Positions 24,596 through 33,126 of a stretch of 64,000 nt of DNA are shown piece by piece. The position numbers and the translations under genes were made by a program. The stretch comes from DASVTR01 sp033855775. Lineage in GTDB: Bacteria > Acidobacteriota > Blastocatellia > Pyrinomonadales > Pyrinomonadaceae. The stretch covers positions 1 to 64,000 of the forward strand of contig JAWVFT010000039.1 of assembly GCA_033855775.1 (NCBI GenBank), given 5' to 3'. The notes beneath the pieces are model-generated. The model was given only the letters and a program-made list of their open reading frames with translations. It was not told where the DNA came from and made no database searches. Numbering within the stretch: position 1 is the stretch's first letter; every line of letters begins with the position of its first letter.

Positions 24596-24985
24596 ATGCT
24601 GACTAAACTTTCCGTCGTCACGATTCTCGTGCGCGACCAGAACGAGGCATTGCAGTTCTACACGGAAAAGCTTGGAATGGAAAAGATGGACGACATGGAT
24701 TTTGGCGAGGGTGGCCGCTGGCTGACGGTCACGGCCCCGCAGCAGAAAGACCTGCAAATTTTTCTCGCCAGGGCCGATTCGTTCGGCATGGATTTGATGG
24801 AGCACGTGGGCCGCGCTCCGGCCTGGGCCTTCAGCACAGACAACTGCCAGGAGACTTATGAAACACTGAGCGCGCGCGGGGTCAAGTTCAACAGCCCGCC
24901 GAAGGAGAAGCCCTACGGCATCGAAGCCGTCTTCGAAGACCTGTACGGCAACTCGTTCGCCGTCGTGCAGGAGCCAGCCGCCTGA
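24596..24985 (+). CDS. VOC family (glyoxalase-like) protein
   Basis: A protein of 129 residues with AAGGAGA before the ATG. It shows the VOC pattern: LSVVTILVRDQNEALQFYTE, KLGMEKMDDMDFGEGGRW, and a second unit ending VFEDLYGNSFAVVQEP, with the typical acidic metal ligand in the last strand (FEDLYGN). It resembles small dioxygenase/glyoxalase-like proteins. A strong bidirectional terminator follows at 25042-25092. Confidence 0.88.
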   Translation: MLTKLSVVTILVRDQNEALQFYTEKLGMEKMDDMDFGEGGRWLTVTAPQQKDLQIFLARADSFGMDLMEHVGRAPAWAFSTDNCQETYETLSARGVKFNSPPKEKPYGIEAVFEDLYGNSFAVVQEPAA

Positions 24986-25041
24986 GATTAGCGCGCCGCT
25001 GACGATGACACGCCGCGATGAAGGGCGCGTTTCAAGTGACC

Positions 25042-25092
25042 AAAAAAGGAAGGGCGAGTTTCAGCTTCAAGGAAACTCGCCCTTCCTTTTTT
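25042..25092 (+). terminator. Perfect 20-bp terminator hairpin
   Basis: A perfect inverted repeat (25042-25061 with 25073-25092) rich in AAGGAAGGGCGAG, flanked by A6 on one side and T6 on the other, so it can work on both strands. It follows the VOC gene. Confidence 0.88.
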
Positions 25093-25233
25093 ATCAAACG
25101 CGATTGTCCGTTGCTCTCAACGCGCGCTTCCCGTTTTCATTTGGATTTTTTCGAGAGGCCGCGCGCGTGCTAAACTGCTCCGACTTTAGGCTGAGTCGGG
25201 CGCCTGGTTTCAACGAGGGGGAATCAAAGAGGG

Positions 25234-25899
25234 ATGCCAGCCAAGAATGAAGACCTGCATGGCAATGTGCCGGACACCGCGGTCGTGGCCCTGCTGCTGA
25301 TTGATGTTATCAACGACCTTGAGTTCGAGAGCGGGCGCGCGCTGCTCACACACGCGCTGCCGATGGCGCGGCGGATTGCGACGCTGAAACGACGCGCCAA
25401 GGAAGCAGGGATTCCGGCTATCTACGTCAACGACAATTTCGGCAAATGGCAGTCGGACTTCAACAAGCTGCTCAAGCATTGTCTGGAAGACGACGTGCTC
25501 GGCAAGCCGCTGGCGGAGATGCTGCGCCCCGAAGAAGAAGACTACTTTGTCCTCAAGCCGAAGCATTCGGGTTTCTTCTCCACCACGCTCGACACGCTGC
25601 TCGAATACCTGAAAGCGCGGACGCTGATTCTCACCGGAGTGACCGCCGACATCTGCGTGCTCTTCACGGCCAACGATGCTTACATGCGAGATTTCAATCT
25701 GGTCATCCCCGCAGATTGTGTGGCCTCTGCTAACGAAGAAGAGAACGCGCACGCTCTTGAGTTGATGAAGCGCGTGCTCAAGGCCGACACGCGCGCGTCA
25801 AACGAGTTAGACCTCGATGAACTCAAGGCGCAGGCGACGCGCGAACACGAAGCGGCGAACCCGCAAGCTCAAGCCCCGCAGTACGCCGCCGAGCAATGA
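25234..25899 (+). CDS. Isochorismatase-family cysteine hydrolase
   Basis: A protein of 221 residues preceded by AGAGGG. The catalytic triad of the family is present: Asp in ALLLIDVINDLEF, Lys in YFVLKPKHSGFFST, and Cys in GVTADICVLFTANDA. The cis-peptide region before the Cys fits too. Isochorismatase-like hydrolases include nicotinamidases and N-carbamoyl hydrolases; the substrate cannot be told. The C-terminal ~30 residues are an Ala/Gln-rich tail. Confidence 0.88.
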   Translation: MPAKNEDLHGNVPDTAVVALLLIDVINDLEFESGRALLTHALPMARRIATLKRRAKEAGIPAIYVNDNFGKWQSDFNKLLKHCLEDDVLGKPLAEMLRPEEEDYFVLKPKHSGFFSTTLDTLLEYLKARTLILTGVTADICVLFTANDAYMRDFNLVIPADCVASANEEENAHALELMKRVLKADTRASNELDLDELKAQATREHEAANPQAQAPQYAAEQ

Positions 25900-25986
25900 G
25901 CGGCGCGGACGCGCTAGCCCGTCTTTGCCGTTCGACAATTTGCAAGCCCCCTTTCGTTGTCTCACTCAATTTTTTGGAGGGATTCT

Positions 25987-26652
25987 ATGCGACGGATACT
26001 TCGTGAGAACGGTCTCTCGATTGTGTTGTTCGGCTTGTTCGTGTTCGCCATCGTGGGCCAAAGCCTGACGGGCTACACGGAGCACAATTCAGACCGGCAG
26101 GAACACGGGCAAGCCACGCTCTCGTTCACGGAATATCTGCGGAGCGGCCACTTCGTCGAAGCGGTCTTCGAGAATTGGGAGAGCGAATTTTTACAGATGG
26201 GCATGTACGTCCTGCTGACGGCTTACCTCTACCAGAAAGGCTCGCCCGAATCGAAGAAGCTGGACGAGAGGGAGGCTGTCGATAAAGACCCCGGAAAGAA
26301 ACGCCCGAAGAAGAACGCGCCGTGGCCCGTCAGGCGCGGCGGCTGGATTCTCAAGCTCTATCAAAACTCGCTCTGTCTGGCTCTGTTGATTTTGTTCTTA
26401 TCATCGTTCGCGCTGCACGCAGCCGGTGGAGCGCGTGAGTACAGCCGTGAAGAATCGCTGCACGGAGGCGAGAGCGTCACGACAATTCAGTACATCGGCA
26501 CGGCGCGCTTCTGGCATGAATCATTTCAAAACTGGCAGAGCGAATTTCTCTCCGTCGGCGTCCTCATCGTCTTGTCCATCTACTTACGACAAAAAGGCTC
26601 GCCCGAATCCAAGCCCGTTGACGCGCCACACACACAGACCGGCGGCGATTAA
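25987..26652 (+). CDS. DUF6766 membrane protein
   Basis: The ATG at 25987 follows GGAGGG by 5 nt and gives 221 residues starting MRRILRENGLSIVLFGLF. Membrane segments are visible near residues 8-25, 60-80, 115-140 and 175-195. The halves are related to each other: TEYLRSGHFVEAVFENWESE with LQMGMYVLLTAYLYQKGSPE, and later GTARFWHESFQNWQSE with SVGVLIVLSIYLRQKGSPE. This is the DUF6766 pattern. Function unknown. Confidence 0.82.
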   Translation: MRRILRENGLSIVLFGLFVFAIVGQSLTGYTEHNSDRQEHGQATLSFTEYLRSGHFVEAVFENWESEFLQMGMYVLLTAYLYQKGSPESKKLDEREAVDKDPGKKRPKKNAPWPVRRGGWILKLYQNSLCLALLILFLSSFALHAAGGAREYSREESLHGGESVTTIQYIGTARFWHESFQNWQSEFLSVGVLIVLSIYLRQKGSPESKPVDAPHTQTGGD

Positions 26653-26657
26653 AAAAC

Positions 26658-26740
26658 AAGTCCAAAGTCCAAGGTCAAAAGTCCAAAGTCAGGAAGCTGA
26701 GTTCTTGACTTTGGACCTTGGACTTTAGACCTTGGACTCT
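26658..26740. repeat. Hairpin of 7-nt repeats (AAGTCCA family)
   Basis: The left arm has words AAGTCCA repeated every 7 nt; the right arm (about 26706-26740) has the complementary GACTTTG/GACCTTG words. It lies between convergent genes and may also terminate both. Confidence 0.85.
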
Positions 26741-26748
26741 ATGTTTGA

Positions 26749-28491
26749 TTAAGGTTCGCGGCGCGCGCGCAGAGCGGTCATCGCAAGCTCTCTGGCGCGG
26801 GGCATGACCTCGACGGCCTTTGAGACTTGCGGATCGTCGGAGATGAGAACCTGATCGGCTGCGACTCTGCCGTAGGCGGCGGTGATGAGGTCGAAGCGCA
26901 GTTGCACGTCAACGAAGGAGCGATTGCGGTCAAGCTGTGTCGCGAGCGTCTTCCATTCCGGCTTGCTCGCCACGTAATCTCTGAAAGCTTTATAGAGCGC
27001 GTCCGTGACGGGATAGTCCGAGGGCTGCACCTTGCGCGTGTAGTCCATCACGCGCCCGACCTTGTAAGCGTCGAAGCCGTTGACACGACCGTTGACCAGT
27101 TCGCGCGAGAAGAAGAAGAGCGGGTTGACGAGACGAATCTGTAGCGAGCTAAGCGTGCGCGCCTTGATGGTTTCATCAGGCGAGATGCCGCCGCCGCTAT
27201 AGACCGGGCGGCCCGTGTCCGTGCGGCTCTCCGGCCCCGTCGGTTTCTCCGGCGCGTCTTTCTTCTTGTCCAGACTGATTGAGCCGCCGCGCGTGTAGTA
27301 ATCGTAGAAGCCGCCGTTGGAGTAGTCGCGCTGGATGAGGCGGCCCGAAGGCGTGTAGTACTTGGCCGTCGTCAAGGTCAGCCCGGCTCCGTATTCGAGC
27401 GGGAAGATGCCCTGCACCAAGCCTTTGCCGAAGCTCGTTTGGCCGACAATCAAGGCGCGGTCGTGGTCTTGCATCGCGCCCGCGACGATTTCCGAAGCGG
27501 AAGCCGTGCCGCCGTTGACCAAGATGACGAGCGGCGTCGAATCGGGCGAAAGGTTTCTGGCCTTGTACTCGGTATCGCCCAAACCGTTGCGCCCCTTCTG
27601 CGTCAGAATCAACTGGCCGCGCCGCAGGAACTTGTCCGAGACGCGAATCGCCTGATCCAGAAAGCCGCCGGGATTGCCGCGCAAATCAAGGACGAGCGAT
27701 GTCATGCCCTGCGCGTGCAGTGATTCCAGTTTGTCCTGCAACTCGTCGGTCGTGGTGTAGTTGAACCCGTTCGTCATGGCGATGTAGCCGACGCCGGGGC
27801 GCAGCATGTACGCATCTGGAATGGAGGGCTGCGGCACTGCGTCGCGCGTTATCTCGACCGTTTCGTTGCTCAGGGTGGAGGCGCGTTCGACCGTGATTTT
27901 GACTTGCGAGCCGCGCGGCCCGCGTATCTTGTCGCGCACTTCGAGCGAGCCTTTGCCGCGCATGTCAACGCCGTCAACGCTGAGGATGCGGTCGCCGAAG
28001 CGCAATCCGGCGCGGGCGGCGGGTGAACCCTCGAAGGTCGCAAGGATGAAGGTGTCCGTCTGGTCGCTCATCGTCTGGTTGCCGATGCTCGCCCCGATGC
28101 CGTAATACTCCGAGCGCTGGTCTGTCTTCAGTTCATCAAACTCGTCGCGGTCGTAATAGTTGGAGTGCGGGTCGAGCGAGCGGAGCATGCCGATGATTGA
28201 GGATTTGAAGACGGCGTTGTAGTCGAGCTTATTGCCGTCAACGTAGTTTTCCTGAATGACCGTCAGAGCCTCCGCGAAATCTTTCTCGACTTCCGATGAA
28301 GCTTCGTCGGGCAGGCGCGGGCGCGTCTGGCGACGACCGGGAATGACACCGCCGGAAGTTCCGCCGGTGATGCCGCCGCGTCCCTGAGACGGCGACGGAG
28401 CGGGCTGCTGCGCGGAGACGAAAAGCGGGAGCATGAAAGCGACGAGGAGGAGAAGCGCGGTCGGCGCTCCTTGCGTAAATCTGTTCTTCAC
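26749..28491 (-). CDS. Secreted S41 (C-terminal processing) protease with PDZ
   Basis: I choose GTG at 28491 (580 residues), because AAGAGG lies 9 nt upstream and a signal peptide follows (ALLLLVAFMLPLFVSAQ); the frame stays open upstream without protein-like sequence. A PDZ domain (GSPAARAGLRFGDRILSVDG) precedes the S41 core: YIAMTNGFNYTTTDELQDKL, LVLDLRGNPGGFLDQAI, GGTASASEIVAGAMQDHDRA with the catalytic Ser, and QTSFGKGLVQ with the catalytic Lys. The Ser-Lys dyad is intact. It is probably periplasmic, in protein quality control. A promoter is proposed at 28594-28622. Confidence 0.9.
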   Translation of the reverse strand: MKNRFTQGAPTALLLLVAFMLPLFVSAQQPAPSPSQGRGGITGGTSGGVIPGRRQTRPRLPDEASSEVEKDFAEALTVIQENYVDGNKLDYNAVFKSSIIGMLRSLDPHSNYYDRDEFDELKTDQRSEYYGIGASIGNQTMSDQTDTFILATFEGSPAARAGLRFGDRILSVDGVDMRGKGSLEVRDKIRGPRGSQVKITVERASTLSNETVEITRDAVPQPSIPDAYMLRPGVGYIAMTNGFNYTTTDELQDKLESLHAQGMTSLVLDLRGNPGGFLDQAIRVSDKFLRRGQLILTQKGRNGLGDTEYKARNLSPDSTPLVILVNGGTASASEIVAGAMQDHDRALIVGQTSFGKGLVQGIFPLEYGAGLTLTTAKYYTPSGRLIQRDYSNGGFYDYYTRGGSISLDKKKDAPEKPTGPESRTDTGRPVYSGGGISPDETIKARTLSSLQIRLVNPLFFFSRELVNGRVNGFDAYKVGRVMDYTRKVQPSDYPVTDALYKAFRDYVASKPEWKTLATQLDRNRSFVDVQLRFDLITAAYGRVAADQVLISDDPQVSKAVEVMPRARELAMTALRARREP

Positions 28492-28593
28492 TGCTGCGTG
28501 CCTCTTAAAAATAACGGGTTCCGGGAAACCAAAGCGCCGCTCGCTTGCAATCTTTCGACGAGCGGCAACCTTCGGACGAACTAGCCATATGCA

Positions 28594-28622
28594 ATAGTAA
28601 CGGATGCGGACGACGGCAGCAA
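28594..28622 (-). promoter_or_regulatory. Promoter of the S41 protease gene
   Basis: On the minus strand TTGCTG (28622-28617), 17 nt, TACTAT (28599-28594), about 100 bp before the GTG start. It also supports the chosen short start. Confidence 0.55.
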
Positions 28623-28692
28623 GGTTGTAACGCGGCGAGCGAAGAGACGCGCGTTGAATGAGGGGCGCGTCGCCGCGTCTCGCATTATTGCT

Positions 28693-28720
28693 TTTGCAAT
28701 GACTGCTCATTCTGTACAAT
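28693..28720 (+). promoter_or_regulatory. Promoter of the subtilisin gene
   Basis: TTTGCA (28693-28698), 16 nt, TACAAT (28715-28720), giving a leader of about 50 nt before the ATG at 28777. Confidence 0.5.
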
Positions 28721-28776
28721 AGCCGTCCGCCGGGCGGTCTGGCAGTTTAGTCTGGAAGCAAGGGAGAGAGCTTCAC

Positions 28777-29589
28777 ATGGCGCAGTCTGATGCGGCGTTT
28801 GCAGCCGCTGGCATGACGCCTGATTTATGGTCGTCAATCAAGCCGGAGGCGATTTGGAAGGGTCGCACGGGACGCGGCGTGCGCGTGGCGGTCGTGGACA
28901 GCGGCATCGACGCAGAGCACCCGGACTTGAAGGGGAAGGTCAAAGCATCTTTCGAGGCTTACGTCGAGGGCGGCAAGGTCGGCTTTCGTCCATCGGAGAC
29001 GGGCGACGCGGCGGGCCACGGCACGGCCTGCGCGGGCATCATCACGCAGATAGCGCCCGAAGTTGACCTCTACAGCGTCAAGGTCCTGGGCGCGAACGCC
29101 TCCGGCTCCGGCGAGATGTTTCTGGCCGGGCTTGACTACGCCATCAAGCAGAAGATGCAGGTCATCAATCTCTCTTTAGGGACGACGAAGCCGCAGTATC
29201 ACGGGCCGCTGCACGACCTGCTTGACCGCGCCTATCACGCGGGCTGCATCGTCGTCGCCGCCGCCAACAATCTGCCGCAGCCGAGCTTCCCTTCCATCTT
29301 CTCTTCGTCGCTCGTCTCGGTCGTCAAGAACAGCAGCACAGACCCTTACAAGTTTGGCTATCGCTACGGCGAGGTCATCGAACTGGTCGCCCCCGGCGTG
29401 CAGGTCAAAACGACTTGGCCCGGCGGCGGCTATCGACAGATAACCGGCAACTCGTTTGCCTGCCCCGCCATCGTCGGCATCATCGCCCTGCTGATGGAAG
29501 CCTACCCCGATTTGACGCCCTTTCAAGCCAAGACCATTCTCTACGCCATCGCCCGCCAGAATCAGGAAGAAGCCGACGAAAACAAGTAA
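28777..29589 (+). CDS. Subtilisin-like (S8) serine protease without signal peptide
   Basis: A protein of 270 residues with AGGGAGAGA before the ATG. The catalytic triad is complete: Asp in VRVAVVDSGIDAEHPDLKG, His in AGHGTACAGI and Ser in TGNSFACPAIVGI. The usual GTSM(A/S) box is GNSFAC here. There is no signal peptide or propeptide, so it is probably cytoplasmic or part of a maturation system. It lies divergent from the S41 protease and 0.6 kb from the repeat array that precedes the ABC exporter/peptide locus. Confidence 0.88.
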   Translation: MAQSDAAFAAAGMTPDLWSSIKPEAIWKGRTGRGVRVAVVDSGIDAEHPDLKGKVKASFEAYVEGGKVGFRPSETGDAAGHGTACAGIITQIAPEVDLYSVKVLGANASGSGEMFLAGLDYAIKQKMQVINLSLGTTKPQYHGPLHDLLDRAYHAGCIVVAAANNLPQPSFPSIFSSSLVSVVKNSSTDPYKFGYRYGEVIELVAPGVQVKTTWPGGGYRQITGNSFACPAIVGIIALLMEAYPDLTPFQAKTILYAIARQNQEEADENK

Positions 29590-29750
29590 CAACGCGCGAG
29601 ATTAAAGTAAAACACGCGAAGCGAAAGTAGAAATGCGCCGTGGATAACGGCAAAAGCAGCCGTTGGCAAGGCGTAAACCACTCATCTATGAGATTTACGC
29701 CCTTAGCACATTTCCCTTCATCATCGAAAACGCGCCCGCAACCACGCCAC

Positions 29751-29975
29751 GAGTGCGTCCCCTGACGCCACGAGGGGACGCACTCGTCTCATCAGGGGAC
29801 GCCCTCGCGCCGCCAGGGGACGCCCTCACGCCGTCAGGGGACGCCCTCGTCACGCGAGGGGACGCCCTGACGTGACGAGGGGATGCCCTCACGTCAGGAG
29901 GGAACGCGCTCGTGTCACGAGGGGACGCACTCGCGCCGGGAGGGGACGCACTCGCGGCGTGGGGGCGTCCCCTCC
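29751..29975. repeat. Tandem 21-bp array with conserved 13-nt core and variable 8-nt spacer
   Basis: Nine direct units from 29773 to about 29961, each AGGGGACGC(A/C)CTC followed by eight variable bases; at both ends the core appears once in inverted orientation (29751-29763 and about 29964-29975). Units are diverged, mostly in the spacer. Confidence 0.9.
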
Positions 29976-30125
29976 CGGCGTCAGGGCGCGCAGCCTTGAG
30001 GTGGAACAGGGAGGGGCGCGCGGCGGGCAAAGAATGAAGCGCGGGCGACAACGAATGTGTCGTTGCCGCCCGCGCTTGAATCCTGAGCCGTTTTCGAGTC
30101 GCCCTCTGCGATGCGACAAGAACCC

Positions 30126-30158
30126 GACTTTGGACTTTGGACTTTGGACTTTGGACTT
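30126..30158. repeat. 7-nt repeats GGACTTT
   Basis: About four and a half copies of GACTTTG every 7 nt, near the stop of the ABC exporter gene. Same word as the right arm at 26.7 kb. Confidence 0.85.
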
Positions 30159-30165
30159 GCCTTTT

Positions 30166-32259
30166 TTAGCCCATCTTGACTTTCATTCCCGGCGGCGGCG
30201 CTCCCTTCATCGGGACGCCGAGCGGCATCGCGCTCTGTTCGTCGTTGCGCGAGCGCAGGAGCGACGGGTCAACGTTCTTCAAGTTGTAGAGCGTCTTGTA
30301 GAGGCCGTCGCGGCTGATGAGTTCGTCGTGCGTGCCTTCGTCCGCGACGCGCCCGTCCTTGAGGACGATGATGCGGTCGGCCACGTTCCTGACGAAGTTG
30401 AGGTCGTGGCTGATGACGACGCAGGTGCGCTCCCTTGCGTAACCCTTTATCACTTCGACCAGACGGTTACGCAGGTCTTCGTCCAGGTTCTCCGTCGGCT
30501 CGTCCAGGAGCAGGACTTCCGGCCTGCGCAGGAGACAACGCGCCAGAGCTATCAAACGCTTCTGCCCGCCCGAAGGTCTGGTCACGTCAACGACCATCTC
30601 GTAGCCGCCTTCGATGCGCTGCGGGTCTGTGATGATGTCGTGAACCTGCGCGAGCTTGCAAGCCTCTTCAATCTCCGCGTCGGTCGCGCCTTCCCTGCCG
30701 AGCCGCACGTTATCCTTGATGCTCTCCTTCAGAAAGAAAGGAAACTGCGAGAGCTTCGACACCTGCTCGCGCAAGCTGTTGAGCGTGAACTCCGAGATGT
30801 CTTTGCCCTCTATGAGAATCCGTCCTTCGCCTGGGTCAAGAAAGCGCAGGATGAGATTCATAATCGTTGACTTGCCGCAACCGATGGGGCCGACGAAGGC
30901 CACCGTCTCGCCTTCCTTAATCTGAAACGAGATGCCGCTCAAAATCTTCTGCGTCGGCGTATAGCCGAAATGCACGTTCTCGAAAGTGATGTCGCCGTGG
31001 ACTTCGCCCAACTCTTTCGCGTTCGGCTTCTCAACGACGGTCGGCTTCGTGTCGAGCAGTTGATACGTCGAGACGACGTTCGGCACGAGCGATTGATAGT
31101 CCGTGTAAGACTTAATCAAGCGCTGCACGGGGCCGAACAACTGCGGCACGAACTGCACGAAGACGATGATGCTCGCAATCGTCAGGCCCAACTGGCGGCC
31201 AAAGACGATGCCGACCAACAAGACAAGCGCGGTGCTCAGGGCGATGAAGATTTGCGCCCCGCTCGCGCCCGCGTAAACCCACGCAATCATCTCCGCGTTG
31301 AAGCGGGCGGAGGCGCGCGAGACGGCGTTGAAGCGTTGGCTGCGCTTGCGCTGCGCGTTGAAGACCTGTATGTCGGCCATGCCGCTAATCGTCTCTTCGA
31401 GTTCCGCGCCGAGGTCGCGCCCGCTCAAGGCCATCTGCATCGCGGAGCTTTGCAGCCGACGGCTCGTGTAGCGAAACATCAGCAGCGCCAGCGGCCCCAA
31501 CGCAATCGCCACCAGGGTCATCTTCCAACTCAAGCCCAACAGGTAGACGAACGCGATGAGCAGCACGATGGTGTCAATCAACGGCGTCAACAAGACTTGC
31601 GTTAAGAGTCGCTGCACGCCGCTCGACTCCGAAGAGACGCGCTGCATCAACGCGCCCGTCTTGCCGCCCGTGAAAAAGTCCAGCGACAAAGATTGCATGT
31701 GGTCGTAGACCTGCTGGCGGATGTCTGTGATTAGGCGTTGGTCCAGCTTCGAGTCGAGCCACGCGCGGACGAAGCTGGTCAGATGCGAGAGCACGAGCGC
31801 GCTCGCCCAGATAGCGAAGATGGTGGCGAACGTCAGAGGCGTAGCGAGCCAGCCTTGAAAGCCCGTCAACTCCGCCGCGTTCGGCTTGCTGTAGAGCCGC
31901 CCCGTCAGGTTCCAAATGCTGTCCCACTTCGCAGGCTCAGCCGCCACGCTGCCGAGCGTCGCCATCATCGGGCCGAACGCTGCGCTGTAGACGAACGGAA
32001 TCAGCGTCGTCAGTAAAGCCATCAGGATTGACAGCCCGACGATGCCCTTGTGATGGCTCAACAGGCCGAAGGCGCGTCTGATGTAGGGACGCGCGCTCAG
32101 CTTGCCCACGGGCATCGGCATGCCCATCATTGCTCCGGGCGGCAAAGCATTCGGCGGGCCAACAGGCTTTCCGGCAGGCAGCGGACTGCCCGGCCCGTTC
32201 AAAGGTTTTCCGGTCGGCATGCCCGCGGGCATGTCAGGAGGCTTCGGCGCGCTGGACAT
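30166..32259 (-). CDS. ABC exporter (fused permease-ATPase) with Met/Pro-rich ends
   Basis: A protein of 697 residues. Residues 1-55 are rich in Pro, Gly and Met (KPPDMPAGMPTGK, AMMGMPMPVGK). Six membrane segments follow between about 70 and 350, including the exporter motif QQVYDHMQSLSLDFFTGGKT. The ATPase domain has Walker A GPIGCGKST, the signature RPSGGQKR instead of LSGGQ, Walker B VLLLDEPTENLD, and the switch His in CVVISHDLNF. The last 20 residues are again Met/Pro-rich. It is a homodimeric type IV exporter, lacking the C39 peptidase domain of bacteriocin exporters. Two small Cys-ended peptide genes lie directly upstream on the same strand, so peptide export is a reasonable inference. 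Confidence 0.88.
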   Translation of the reverse strand: MSSAPKPPDMPAGMPTGKPLNGPGSPLPAGKPVGPPNALPPGAMMGMPMPVGKLSARPYIRRAFGLLSHHKGIVGLSILMALLTTLIPFVYSAAFGPMMATLGSVAAEPAKWDSIWNLTGRLYSKPNAAELTGFQGWLATPLTFATIFAIWASALVLSHLTSFVRAWLDSKLDQRLITDIRQQVYDHMQSLSLDFFTGGKTGALMQRVSSESSGVQRLLTQVLLTPLIDTIVLLIAFVYLLGLSWKMTLVAIALGPLALLMFRYTSRRLQSSAMQMALSGRDLGAELEETISGMADIQVFNAQRKRSQRFNAVSRASARFNAEMIAWVYAGASGAQIFIALSTALVLLVGIVFGRQLGLTIASIIVFVQFVPQLFGPVQRLIKSYTDYQSLVPNVVSTYQLLDTKPTVVEKPNAKELGEVHGDITFENVHFGYTPTQKILSGISFQIKEGETVAFVGPIGCGKSTIMNLILRFLDPGEGRILIEGKDISEFTLNSLREQVSKLSQFPFFLKESIKDNVRLGREGATDAEIEEACKLAQVHDIITDPQRIEGGYEMVVDVTRPSGGQKRLIALARCLLRRPEVLLLDEPTENLDEDLRNRLVEVIKGYARERTCVVISHDLNFVRNVADRIIVLKDGRVADEGTHDELISRDGLYKTLYNLKNVDPSLLRSRNDEQSAMPLGVPMKGAPPPGMKVKMG

Positions 32260-32466
32260 CTTTATTCTCTTTTGCGATGGACAAGAAGATACAAATGAAT
32301 GCTTGAAGAATTGCGCCCCGGCGGGCGTCTTCCAAACGTTAAAATGAGCAGGACGACCGGCGGCTACTTTAACCCGAAGCCGCGCCGTTCGTCCAGAATC
32401 TCTGTTGACGACAACGAGGCTCAGTCGTTAAGAGTTTGACTGCGCCGGTTAACAAGAGGGGCGCGG

Positions 32467-32512
32467 AAAAAACTTTGGGCGGGAAGAAAGCGCCATGGCT
32501 ATCTTCCCGCCC
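32467..32512 (-). terminator. Rho-independent terminator after the CxC peptide gene
   Basis: GGGCGGGAAGA (32477-32487) pairs perfectly with 32502-32512; on the minus strand the stem is followed by AAAGTTTTTTCC. It separates the peptide genes from the ABC exporter, allowing higher peptide expression by partial read-through. Confidence 0.75.
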
Positions 32513-32538
32513 CTCGCCGGTCGAGTGACCGGGCAAGA

Positions 32539-32802
32539 CTAGCAGCGGCAGTAGTACCAGTAAAGAATCTCGCCGGTGATCTTGTCGTAGATGTAGCAGA
32601 TGCAGACATCGTTGTAGGCCTGGACATCGCCTTCGACCTTGACCGCGCCGGGAGCGTCAATCTGCTGGCCCTTGCTCGTGTCGCCTTCGGAAGAGGAGAC
32701 TTTCTTCATCTCGATCTGCTCAAAGTTTGAGAGCTGATCGTCGGGGACATTGTAGTAAGTGGGTTCTCCGCCTTCCTGCGGCAGTGTGCTCAAAATAGCC
32801 AT
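32539..32802 (-). CDS. Small peptide ending in two CxC motifs, possible exported precursor
   Basis: The ATG at 32802 gives 87 residues; AAGGAG lies 12 nt upstream. Residues 1-60 are hydrophilic and acidic (leader-like: MAILSTLPQEGGEPTYYNVP, then DAPGAVKVEGDV). The last 21 residues are very different: Cys67-Ile-Cys69, an aromatic/Ile-rich hairpin with a turn at DKITGE (73-78), and Cys85-Arg-Cys87 at the very end. If it folds as a beta hairpin the CxC pairs would face each other, able to bind metal or form disulfides. A longer frame up to 32910 lacks a start signal. No precursor family is recognised. It is flanked by a terminator, an ABC exporter and a TlpA-like gene. Confidence 0.6.
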   Translation of the reverse strand: MAILSTLPQEGGEPTYYNVPDDQLSNFEQIEMKKVSSSEGDTSKGQQIDAPGAVKVEGDVQAYNDVCICYIYDKITGEILYWYYCRC

Positions 32803-32934
32803 GGCTTTCTCATTCTCCTTTTCGAACTTGGTAAGAGGACTTGCATCCTCGTGGTTTATTTTCAACTTGGGGCGCGCATCGCGGCCTCTTGCGACCGGCC
32901 CGAATTTCAAATTAACGCTGCCATGATAAAACCT

Positions 32935-33126
32935 TCAGCAGCCGGCAAACCGAATGGCGTAGGGGGTGTCAATTTTCTCCAGCGTCGCTTTCGGTTCGTC
33001 TGATTGACGCGGACTCAAAAGCTTTTTGCGATGACGATTTCTAAACGCATCCCGCCTTAACTTTTCAGCCCAACCTTGTCTCGCAACCGGCAGATAACTA
33101 ATGACAGAACCGGCGTCGGCGGCCAA
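32935..33126 (-). CDS. Small peptide ending in Cys
   Basis: A TTG start at 33126 with AGGAG 9 nt upstream gives 63 residues. The N-terminal half is basic (EKLRRDAFRNRHRKKLL), followed by ATLEKIDTPYAIRFAGC, with a single Cys as last residue. It resembles a leader-core layout, but no known precursor family is recognised. It lies 132 bp upstream of the CxC peptide gene and may be co-expressed with it. The strong ribosome binding site is the main reason to call it; codon use alone would not decide. Confidence 0.5.
   Translation of the reverse strand: MAADAGSVISYLPVARQGWAEKLRRDAFRNRHRKKLLSPRQSDEPKATLEKIDTPYAIRFAGC

Larger units (their letters stand above)
29590..30165. other. Gene-poor region holding a 21-bp array and 7-nt repeats
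   Basis: No convincing gene. It holds the 21-bp array at 29751-29975 and a run of GGACTTT words every 7 nt at about 30126-30158. Frames are open on both strands only because 21 is a multiple of 3. Confidence 0.7.

Noticed and set aside
29751..29975. CRISPR array
   Set aside because: Repeats are only 13 nt with 8-nt spacers, repeats are diverged, and no cas gene is present.
29695..30051. Minus-strand protein of heptads such as ASPRHVR over the 21-bp array
   Set aside because: All frames are open because the unit is a multiple of 3; no ribosome binding site and no non-repeat domain.
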